Below, piece by piece: positions 45,501 through 56,184 of a stretch of 64,000 nucleotides of DNA. The position numbers were made by a program, and so were the translations under genes. The DNA is taken from contig NC_092028.1 in assembly GCF_042242105.1 (NCBI RefSeq), positions 14,927,338-14,991,337 on the forward strand. Reading direction: 5' to 3'. The DNA is from Pempheris klunzingeri (Eukaryota > Chordata > Actinopteri > Acropomatiformes > Pempheridae). The notes beneath the pieces are model-generated. The model saw only the letters and a list, made by a program, of their open reading frames with translations. It did not search any database and was not told where the DNA came from. How positions within the stretch are numbered: the stretch's first letter is position 1; each line of letters begins with the position of its first letter.

Positions 45501-48500
45501 AGGTGAAAATATGATTGAAACTCTGAATGCATACAGCTTGAATACAGCACAAATGTCCATAAGGAAGTAAACATTTTGAGATTTGAACTGTTTCTGTAGG
45601 TGAACGTATGCAGGAGTAGTAAAATATACCAAATATACAATGATGATAATAAAGATTGAAAGAAGTCATTTGAATGCTCTCAATATTAACTTCATAGCAA
45701 CCATAATGTCATACAATTGCATTTAATACTGTTGATGCTGATTCAAAAAGGTACAGATATGCAGAATATGATTAAGGTTTATTTTATCTAATGAATTTTT
45801 GATGAATTTGTATTTGTAATTTGTATTTGGATCAGCTGAGTTTGTGTGGGGTGGGAAGTGTGGGAAACCTGAGCACCAGGAGAAAAACCCATATAGACAC
45901 ATGCAAACTCCATACAGAAACAAGATGTCAATAACCCCACTCAGTGGCCCATTTTAATCTTACTGAGTCTCCAGATTAGCAAATTACAAGTGAGAGAATT
46001 TACTTTTCAGTCCTGCTTTAGTAATATTATGCCACTGTGCTCTGACCGCTGGCCTAGCAAACCTTACTTTGTAGCCTGAGCTCCAACTAGCCTGTTACTA
46101 GTTAGCCTGTAAAGAACACGGGTTCGATTACAACCTATTCTTTATGGTGGTAAAGATTGATGGTGGTCAGACCCTTAGGTGTTACCGGGGAAACGGAGTC
46201 CTGGCTTGTGAAAAACTTTAGATTTTGGTTGCAAAATACATGAAAATATAATTGAATGATCTTAATGTTTTTTTCTTTGGCAAATGACCATGGTATAAGC
46301 AGGATAATGATCTTATTGATCCAGGGACATCCTATCCTATCATCAGTGTTCTAGTGCTGCTGGGAAGACATAAATCAGATACCAGGAAACTGACCGCACA
46401 TCTCTATGGACACACACGATGTGTTTGTTGACAATGAGAGTTGCCTCACTGAATAAACTACATGTCAGTCTGTGTAGTGACAGTGAAGAAAGGAATTTAA
46501 CTGGTGGAGGTGAAAGAAATGCTATAAGTTACAGGGAATGTGTTGAAAGTTGCATTCCTGTATTCAGGAGCATAACCAAGCTGTGCATAACCAAGGCACA
46601 TTTTGGAATGAGTGGTACACAAGTGGAAAAAAAGCTTTAAAGGCAAAGTATGTTACTTATTTTTGCAGCATTTTTTGTTATCGGCTCAACAGCAATCAAT
46701 AAATCAATTCATTTGACAAAAAAGAAAAAAATTTGGTACCTGTGGCTGGCCTGTAATAACCCCATCCAATAATTTCAGCTAACCTTTTAGCAAGTTAGCA
46801 AGCGAGTTACATGCAGGAAGTGTGAGGCTGTTGGAAATATCAACATTTTCCGACATAAAACTAAAAGAAAAGTAAATAAAAGAAAAAACATATTTGGCAG
46901 CATATCACAATTGTGAAAAATATAATATTATAATTGCTTAATTGGTTCTCTAGAATATCAATGTTGATGAAACCATTTCTCCCAAATTTCGGCTTTGTTT
47001 CCCAGCACTGTATTTACATGAATATTTAGAGAATAATGTATCTCCCCTTTCCTCTAAAAATGGCCGATTGTTTTCCCCCACAGCCTTGTTTTTTCCCCAA
47101 CATATTAAAAAAGAATAAAACCTCCGTGATGAGTTTTTAACTGATTATGAAAAAGTCAGAATTTAATACTGATGCCTCTATACGACATAGATAAGCAAAC
47201 AAGACCATCAGCGAGAGGACTGGCTGTATTGGCTGTTTGTATTTTGTAATTCTAAATGCCTTCTCATGAAGCGATTTGCCCTGAGTTGTCCCAGCTCCCC
47301 TCCCTGTCCTCCTGGGGCAGTCCTTACCCCCCACTGCAGCACTTTGTCAGGCTGGTCTGGCCAGATATTAACCAGGAGAAGCACAGAGTTCAAGCTGGCT
47401 AAGCTTACCTCTTATCGTGGTGGCACCACCCACTGCGGCACTTGGTCCGGCTTGTCTGGTTTGGATGGTAAAAGATGCCGTGGGCAGAGATCGTCTCAAG
47501 GTCTGCCGATCTCAATCCAACCTCCAGGCTTCATTTTCCAATTTGTATTTCTATTTTTCTGTGGTTTCAGCGATGCTCAAATGTAGTGTTTATTCTGGGA
47601 AACACTGCTTTAGTCCACAGGGGCCATCAAAATTAACACAAAATGAAAGTTCACTCTAGCTGCCTTAATGTGTCTCTATTTGATCTCTCATCATCTCAGG
47701 CCAAAACATCAAAACAGGTGCAACACATAGTTTTCATCAAATAGTTTCTAGTGTTAAGTAAAACCTTGCTAAAACAGTTTTTACTACTTCTCTAGTGCCT
47801 GTGGCGATATTCACCTATATTCACCCTCACACATGCTGACAGCTGGAGAAATGTGTGTTGCTGAAGGAAGGTTAATTAACATTTTTCATTGCAGCAGCGC
47901 ACGTCTGTAATGTTGGTGCAGAGGCTTCAGGATCGTTCAGGAAACTATTTTTAATAACTAATCAAGGGAAAATAATACAACAAAGCTTGTGTGTGTGTGT
48001 GTGGTGTGTGTCAGCGAATCCTTGCCATCGGTGCTGAAAATACCTTCATCTCATTAGATTTAGTTCAAGAAGCAAAACTATTGTTGTAACCCAGACACAG
48101 ATTATCAGCTGCTTCATACTGAAATATATTAACTATATTAACCACCATATTATTACCATATTAACTACTTGGTAGGTAGTCATGAAATATTATATCCCCC
48201 CATAGGATGAATTAGAATAACTTTGGTGACAATCTGACTGATCTTTCTGTGCTATCATCTGGTCCAGATTTAGATTTGTCCAATACTTTGGTTTGTGACC
48301 AAATTCCTGGAAAAAATAATGAGGTAGCAAATGGTTAGTTATCATGCCTTGAAATCCTCAGGTGCAACCCAGCACACAAATTCACTTAGATGCTGCATTA
48401 ATAAAGTACAAAGTGCTGCAATACGACAATCCAGTTTCTCTCGCAGTTTGCAGTGTGTTTAGCTGCATATAGAGGAGTGAGGAGCATTGAGGAGAGTAGA

Positions 48501-49931
48501 AAGAAGAGACAAAGGAGTGAGTTGCCCTGTGTGGCTAATTAAAGCTGAGAGCTGTGCCCTTCTTCACGCCACGGTGTCTTTCCCTCCCTCTGCCAGGGGG
48601 GAGGCAGCATGCCTCTGTTCGTTTCAATAATGTATTAGAGATAGTTGCCACTCACAACATACTGAAACCAAGATATCTGCTTTGTTCATCAGTATCACTT
48701 TACCACTTTTTCTCTTTCCATATCTGCGTTTAAGTAATAAAACAGAATTTGCAATGGGTCATTTTTAAGAAATCAGTAATCCAGTGATGACAGCGGTTTT
48801 AGGACTATAACTGCTCTATATTTGTCAGCATCTGTCCGCATTGCTGGAGCTTTGCAAAAACAAAGTGACACTTTCTTTAAACAGGTTACTTTCTCGCCCA
48901 CACCCACTTGATATTTTGGTGGTTCTCTGGAAAACTGAGCGCCCCGCAGTGGGAGGAGAGGCGCAGTAGGGAGTGCATCAGTGTGTCAGTAGCAATTAAA
49001 CCTGGCCAAAAGCATGTGTGTTTGTGCCTCTTCCACAGTTTTACCAAAGAATGGACACACATGGCAAGCAGAGTGATCGCATCCTCTACAGATGGGACCA
49101 GGGATTGTTGGAGAAATTGAGATTTACAACTTTCTGAGTCAGAAGTTATTTACATCAAAGAAAAAATACAAATTTCTATGGCTGAATGAATGAACTCTAA
49201 CTCAAGTCTATATCGGCACACAGCTAAATTGTCCTCTACCTAAAAAACCTGGGGCTCATACATACTATAGTCTGCTGTGGACGTCGTGTGTGTCCTGTGT
49301 GTTTGTTGACTCATGGAGCCATTTAGGTGAAGCTGTGACAGCTGTGACAAAGACTAAACTTGGACTTTCCCCCAGGGATTCTCCCCCCGATGGCATCCAC
49401 TGTCGTCTTTAATATAAACACAGGGCAACTGAGCTAAAAGCCTAGTCAGTGCTGTGTGTGTGTGTGTGTGTGTGTATACGTGCTGACAGATTACCCAAAC
49501 CCATCCATTAGCTATGACAGAGAAAGGTCACATTATCACCACAGCTCCCCATCTGTTTTTCTTTACATTTGCAGGCATTTGCTTCGCTAAACTCCTCTTC
49601 CACATTCAATCAATGTCAATCAATGAATCCCAGCTCCCCCTGCAACCTCCCTCATCAACTCCACTCACCCCACATTAGACCAATTACAGGAGAGGCAGTG
49701 ATGAGAAGGGAACAGAGAGCAGGATATCTAAAACTGCATGTATCTAAAATCTACAGGAAGGGATGATGACTCTGTCGCACTCTTTTTATGTCCGTGTCGC
49801 TGTCTGCGGAGAGACAGATATAGAACGTAACAGGAAATTGAGAGCTCTTTCAACATAATCAAGGCTCGACAAACATGATTAATGTGATGCCAGTTATAAC
49901 TGACATTTAATCTTGTAATCAACATGGAGGC

Positions 49932-49932
<1 letters not shown>

Positions 49933-49976
<44 letters not shown>
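49933..49976. repeat. (GT)n microsatellite
   Basis: About 22 uninterrupted GT units. Confidence 0.97.
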
Positions 49977-49979
<3 letters not shown>

Positions 49980-51584
49980 ACGCCATCATTTCATGGAGGC
50001 TTTGTCACTGATATAAACCTTGTACTCCGAATGTCACGCTGCTGCTTTCAATCTCCCTTTGAACACACACAAACACTCGTGCAAATATCTTTCTTTTTTT
50101 GAATCTTTAAAGTTGTTGTCAACTATCAAAATGGCTGGTGTGACTGAAAACATTTTTGTGGTGCTGGAAAACACATGTTTGAGTTTTGGAAAGTCCAAAT
50201 CTTGGCATGAGGACGCTGTTTGGCAAAAAAATGTTTTTGCGAAATTCAAGAGAAGAATGTGCAGCACGGAGGGAGGAGGGCGGGGTAACACATCTGTACA
50301 CAAATGCATCACAACATCTGTCTTATTGTCTCTCTCTGTGTCTCTGGAATGCAGCTATGCACTGCGTCCACATTTTGATTTAATATAATGTGCATCTTAA
50401 ATAGAATCATGCTGCTGACTTTACTCAAATATGTGTTTACTATCACAGAAGATTAAGAAATTGTGGGAGAATTGTTATTGGGGGGAAAATGACGATGAAT
50501 CGGTCATCAAAATCATTTCTCATCAGCTAATCTTTGCAGCAGCACTGCTGGTGGTCTAGTGTCTAGTAACAAATAAATATAAACTGGATTTGTCACATTT
50601 TTAAGAAACAAAAGATTTGTTTGTTACTCAGAACATTCAAACACGAAACTAGAAATAAAATAAGCCTGCTGCTGTCATGGTGTTGTCTCTGCTGTAATTG
50701 AATGGATGATCCTTCCTGGTCTGACTGACTGAAAACAGATGTATCAAATGGAACAGTCATCAACATTAGCCCATCCAGTGAGTGGGCATATGGGTAAAAA
50801 AAAAAAAAGTCAGCGGTCAGACATCCTGAGCAGACAAGCACTGATTTGCTTGTGTGCGTTCCCTGGAGGAGATGATGGAGGAAATGATAGTCTGACCCGA
50901 ATGAGCCATCAGTATGGACGGGGAGATCTGTGGGATAACACGGTGGTGAAAACAGACATCAGTGCAGTAAAGTCAAGCTGAAACAAGGATGGTAATAATG
51001 AGTTATTATAGTTCTATTCTTTTGGTTTTGCTCTGGAGACCAGCTTTACGTGTTACAGCTGATAATCCCACCGTCAAGGCAGAAATAACAGCAAACAGTG
51101 ACCAAACTGAAGCAGTCAGACACAAGCACAAATGATCACATCGTTCTTCAGTCGACTCCGACAGTATCACTTTAAATTCCTCAGCGGAATAATAACTGAA
51201 GTTAAATGAATATTGGGAGAGATTATTATCATTCTCTCTGGCCGTGAGTCATGTTAGTACTGATGTAAATAATATCTGTATGAGTGCACTTTGGTATCAA
51301 CCAATAGATGGATGTACTTTACTGATCCCAGACCGGGCAGTTGTATAAACACCATGCCATGCATTCCATGAAAATACTGCATTCGACATACATAACATTA
51401 GATGGTTTTATTTTGAAAGGTTTGACAGCTATGCCATGGTGTACTGTCTAGTATTCTATCTTGTATATTGTTGGTACTATTTGAGGGTAGATGACATGAG
51501 TGCACACGGAATTACGGGTGTTCACTGTCCTTCAGTGGTCACAGTGAGGAACTGCAAGTCCACATGAAAGTTATGGCTAGTAGT

Positions 51585-51850
51585 GCTGATATCCATCCAT
51601 CCATCCATTGACTATACTGCTTATACTTCAGGGTCACGGGGGCTGGAGCCAATCCCGGCTGAGAGGTGGGGTACACCCTGGACTGGTCAGCAGTCAATCA
51701 CAGGGAAGACACATAGAGACAGACAACCATTCACACTCACACCTACGGGCAATTTAGAGTCACCAATTAACCTGCATGTCTTTGGACTGTGGGAGGAAGC
51801 CGGAGTACCCAGAGGAAACACAGAAAGACCCCAGGTTCAACCTTCTTGAT
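51585..51850. repeat. Common teleost interspersed repeat (CCATCC-start type)
   Basis: Begins with ATCCATCC units, then reads GGGTCACGGGGGCTGGAGCC, CTACGGGCAATTTAGAGTCA and CTTTGGACTGTGGGAGGAAG, all strong landmarks of a repeat dispersed through many fish genomes. A decayed part of the same repeat is at 45835-45935. Confidence 0.8.
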
Positions 51851-51968
51851 GTGAGGCAACTGTGCTGATATCAATATGTACAACTAGTCATTAACAGATA
51901 CACCAGTAGGCCAAATAATTCAAGTAATCCAGTTATGTGTGTATGTGTGTATATCTACACATACATAG

Positions 51969-51969
<1 letters not shown>

Positions 51970-52007
<38 letters not shown>
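51970..52007. repeat. (CA)n microsatellite
   Basis: About 19 CA units, flanked by TACA repeats. Confidence 0.95.
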
Positions 52008-52011
<4 letters not shown>

Positions 52012-52159
52012 TACATACATTGACAGGGACATTGTTCACAAACTATTTCCTGCCACGCAGGGGCAGTGTCGTGTCATGTTGCATCCTCAGCCTCTGCCCT
52101 GAATATATCAGTTTCCTCACAGAGACAAACAGGTAGCCAGAGCGGAGGGAGGTGGTGCT

Positions 52160-52189
52160 ATTGCGCACAAGGCGCTATCCTTGCGCAAA
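52160..52189 (+). promoter_or_regulatory. nherf2: Paired C/EBP-like sites in the nherf2 promoter region
   Basis: ATTGCGCAC (52160-52168) and CTTGCGCAAA (52180-52189), the second a full TTGCGCAA palindrome, lie 20 bp apart about 330 bp upstream of the first possible start codon of nherf2. The match to the C/EBP consensus is visible; function is inferred. Confidence 0.4.
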
Positions 52190-52512
52190 CTACAGCATAA
52201 CTGCATGCATATTCTCCCACCAGCTGTTATGGATAAATGTGAAGGGAGAGGTGATCTTTTGGGCTCCAGCACCCCTGCAGAAGCTCCAGGGATGCTCCGT
52301 TGGAGGCTCTGAAGTCTGCGTGCGCTGCGACGGATCAGTTTTGGAGTCGCCAGCTGTGCGCTTCGGCTTCACACAAGACACACGATCTGGAGGACTGGTC
52401 GCATCGTTTTCTTAAAAGTTTGCTACCTTTTTTCCACGTGTTTTTTACGGTGGGATTTCTGCTTTTGAAGTGCATTTGGAGCTGTTTACATTGTTGCGTG
52501 CGTTTCTCTGAT

Positions 52513-54431
52513 ATGGGCGAAAGCGTGCGTATCGGGCAGGTATGTTTTCTCTCCGTGGAAGTTTAGCCCTGCGCCCGCTCTCATAAACCCTCTCATCTCT
52601 GCATTTTAATTATCATATTTTAGCTGGAAAGTGCGAGAGATTTAAAACTACAGTGGGAAATGACCAGCGAGCGGAAACCGCGGCTTTGTCTCATGACAAA
52701 AGGGGAGAACGGGTATGGATTTCACTTGCACGGCGAGAAAGGGAAGAGCGGACAGTTCATCCGCAAAGTGGAGCCTGGCTCTCCGGCAGAAGCGTCGGGG
52801 CTGCGCGCCGGGGACCGTGTGGTGGCAGTGAATGGGGTCAACGTGGAGAAAGAGACGCACCATCAGGCAAGTAGATGTGCATAGTGGTTTTTACCTCAGA
52901 CCAACAGTTCGCCCGTGCAGAGGTGCACCAACAGGTCGCGCTGGCTGGTGCGTGCATCCTGACGCAGATGGTTCTGGGACAGCCAGGCACCCACACCGCC
53001 CTCCTCCTGGAGTGATGGGTGGGGGAAAAAACTGTTAGTTATCACTGTGAAGCACTTGAAACTTTCTGCTTGTTTTCAGCAGTCAAGGTTTGCCCACATG
53101 AAACCCAAGTGTTACTTTTAAGAAAAACCTGCCATTGTTACAGTTGGACTCTCCAATCACATGATCCATTTCACGTGACTAACCTGCACGGTTCCTTTGT
53201 CTGGACTGAAGGTGTGCACTGACAAATGACCTCAGGCAGGCTGAGATAGCAGTCTGTGATATTGTTCCACACCTTCACTCTCTCAGTGTGACAATCAGCA
53301 TGTCACTGGTGGATATTTAAACTGCCTCCACCTCTGCCTGCATGTGGTCTTGTTTCTCTCTGAGTCCTGGCTGGTGGTCAGATGGGGACAGCAGGCTCTC
53401 ATAATCATTTTCTTTCCCAAGCTCACAGACACAGAGCACCAGCACAAACCACCTCTGCGTATATTAGGTTGCCTGTAACCTTGTTTCAGCTGTTGATTGT
53501 TGTGTTTGAAGTTTTCAGAGCAATTCTGCAGCCCTGGTGCTTTAACTTTGGTTAACACGAAGGCTGACGGGGTGTCAGATAATGATGCTTGCCCATATGT
53601 TAATTGTTAGAAACCCCCTCTGGTTAAAAAAAAAAAACTCTCTCTGTATAGTATGTTGAGTTTCTACAAAGTTATTGTATGTAAATCAGTGATGTCAGAG
53701 CATGTTTTTCTCTGAATTATCATATTCTAGGTCCAATTAATTTTCAGATTATTTTCTCAGTTAATCAATTAAAACAATGCCCATGACTTTATCACGTCTT
53801 GTTTTGTCCAACAGAATCAAAAATATTCACTTTTCTATCATGGACAGGAGGGAAAAGCAACACATTCTGCTACCATCAGATGTTAGAAAAAATACTTGAA
53901 TGTTTAAATGCTAATAAATCTTACAGCACATACAGTCTGATATTTTGGTCAGTGTTTGTATTTTTTCTATCACCACTCTGCCAATGTGTCAATGTGTTTA
54001 ATACTTTGGAGAGATGTTCTAGCTGGATGCTTCTAGAGAGAAGTCTGCCGTCTGTAATGGTTCAGACTGTAAAGTTATTTTATCGCCTTTTAAACTGAAA
54101 TGACCAGTGAATTACGCCTCCCTGTCCCATCCCTCAGGTGGTGCAACGGATCAAAGCCGTGGAAAACGAGACCAGGTTGCTGGTGGCGGACCATGAGACG
54201 TATGAAAGTCTGCGCAGCCTGCGCCTCACAGCCACAGAGGACATGGCCGTCCTGGGGATCGGGCCTGCTTCCTCCTCCTCTCCTCCGGCCTCACCCTCTC
54301 CTCCCCCGTCCTCACTCCCATCCTCCCCCAGCAAGAAGCGGGAGAACGGCTCGGTGTCCAAGCAGCCGGTCACAGTGAGCGGCCAGGTGCAGAAGCCCAC
54401 CAGGAGGTCACCGTCAAAGGCTGCGAAGAAG
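52513..54431 (+). CDS. nherf2: NHERF2 (Na+/H+ exchange regulatory cofactor 2), 5' part: PDZ1 and linker
   Basis: N-terminal part of a PDZ scaffold that links membrane transporters and receptors to ezrin and actin under the apical membrane. PDZ1 starts in exon 52660-52866 ([15 protein letters not shown]): the ligand-binding loop GYGF is at residues 18-21 and the class I His at 67 (ETHHQ). Exon 54138-54431 completes PDZ1 ([16 protein letters not shown]) and enters a Ser/Pro-rich linker. The intron between them begins GC, not GT (CATCAG|GCAAGT). Upstream, exon 52513-52539 (MGESVRIGQ) joins in frame across an 84-bp GT-AG intron (52540-52623) to 12 codons before the inner ATG, so the protein may start 21 residues earlier; the inner ATG fits the family's usual start. 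[16 protein letters not shown] and [15 protein letters not shown] match NHERF2 rather than NHERF1. PDZ2 and the ezrin-binding tail were not found, so the gene continues past the window or is incomplete. Confidence 0.88.
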
Positions 54432-54934
54432 GTAAGCAGAGGAACATGTGGGATTAAGATTAAGATTAAATCAGTGTTGTTTCCATCATGATCATCATCC
54501 TTGTTTTCTACCCAGCTGAAGGACTCTGCACCCTGTAATGTGTTTAGATAAGTTTAGACTTAGGATCTATAGATGGCTCTATAAAGAGTATTGATCCATT
54601 AAGATGTAAGGTGCTCCTGTTTTTCTAAAATGTATCTCATTATTCCGTTGACTGGGGGTAGCTTCCTACCTGACTGGTGTAAAGTGAAAACTGAGGTAGA
54701 CCCATGGAGGCTGACCTCTAACGACTTTGTGTTGGACTAGCATTTAAACTGAACAGTTACCTAAGGCTGCAACTGATTATTCTATTTCATGAATAAGTTA
54801 TTCATGTAATTACTTCAGTTATTAATTCACTGTCATTAAAGACTTTCTGTTTTACATTAAAAAGAAAACGGAATCAGTAAATATTCACGTTAGAAATGTT
54901 GGAACTAATGATTTTTTTTCTTTATAAATATGAC

Positions 54935-55100
54935 TTAAAGAAATAGTTTGACACTTTGGAAAATAAGCTATTTGCTGCACTGCGAGTTAGAAGATCAACA
55001 CCACTCTCATGTCCGCACAGTAAATATGAAGCTATTACCAGTTAGCTTAGCTTAGCACAAAGACTGGAAACAGGGGGAAACAGCTAGCCTGACTTAGACA
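54935..55100. mobile_element. Teleost MITE fragment
   Basis: TTAAAGAAATAGTTTGACAC, then CACCACTCTCATGTCCGCAC, then AGACTGGAAACAGGGGGAAA follow the order of a well-known teleost MITE whose ends also appear at 30511. The right end is not seen. Confidence 0.7.
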
Positions 55101-56145
55101 TGAAAGTCTCGACGAGAAAAACAATAAAATGTCCAATTATTATCTTATGATGTGGTGTCTTCGTGAGTGTAAACAGAAGGCCTCACTAAGCCTCCTCCTC
55201 CTTAGTAGACCAGTAAATGACAGGCTGTAGCCTAAAAACAGACACTCAAAAAAAGCCATCTTAGAGATTCATCAGCTCCCAAACACAAGAGTTAAAAATA
55301 CTAAACGCATTAGCCAACAGATTGCAGGTAGTGAGTCAACTCTTTGAACAGATTCTCCTCAGCTCAGACATGCTTTCACCCCAGACTTGTTTTCTGGCGG
55401 CTTTGCCAGTTTCAGATTAGATTAGTAGATGTCATGCAACTTTCCATCCTGTGCTGCAGCCTTTCATGCATGCATGTCCGTCTCTGAACGAGTGAGAGTC
55501 CAGAGGGAAGAGCCTGGCTAGCTGAAAATGTTCCAGATGTTGTGTTAGGGGTCAAAGGGAGCAGGAGAGGTCGGAGGGCTGGACCCATCAGAGGTTAGGA
55601 ATCTGGCAATGGACAACGCAGTGACTCTGCAGAACAGGAAATCGTAAAAAAAATAACATATGCAACATATGAATAAAGATGGCTGGCTGGGAGATTTTCT
55701 GAATAACTTTCTATTGTAGACATTGAATTTATGTGAAATGATGTTCCAAAGGGACTGTTCTCTTACAGGCCATTGACATCTCATCTTCCTGCCTTTAAAC
55801 ACACACTGATTGTCACAGTCGATTGCATAATACTCAAAAGTCATCTGACATATTTTAGTTTTTTTGTTATTTTTATTCGCTGCATGATTATTCCATGTCG
55901 ACATGCTAAACAGGATGTGTTTCCGTCCGTTGTGTCTCCCCTGGAAAGCAGAGATGCGATGAGCTTAGGCTTCACATGGTCCCTATCAGCGAGACGAGGC
56001 AAATTCTGCTTTCTGCATTCAGGCTACACAACATGTGTTTTCACTTAAGTTTGCCCTGCCAATATGTGAGCGGTACTCAGGCACTATTTCTACAAGAGCA
56101 GTGACAGGGCCAATCAGTTAAATCTTAAATGTGCGTGTGTTTTTG

Positions 56146-56146
<1 letters not shown>

Positions 56147-56181
<35 letters not shown>
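56147..56181. repeat. (GT)n microsatellite
   Basis: About 17 GT units. Confidence 0.95.

Positions 56182-56184
<3 letters not shown>

Larger units (their letters stand above)
42590..52130. other. Intergenic region between sstr5 and nherf2
   Basis: No gene recognised. It holds microsatellites (GT runs at about 47991-48010, 49456-49475 and 49933-49976), a degenerate interspersed repeat at 45835-45935, a two-copy motif near 47330-47460 (GCAGCACTTTGTCAGGCTGG and GCGGCACTTGGTCCGGCTTG), and a teleost repeat at 51585-51850. A short frame at 42587-42811 has exon-like base composition but no family match. Confidence 0.55.

Noticed and set aside
52660-54431. Scaffold as NHERF1
   Set aside because: [24 protein letters not shown] and the T-x-E-D-M stretch fit NHERF2; NHERF1 has VVSRIRA and GQYIRLVEPG at these places.
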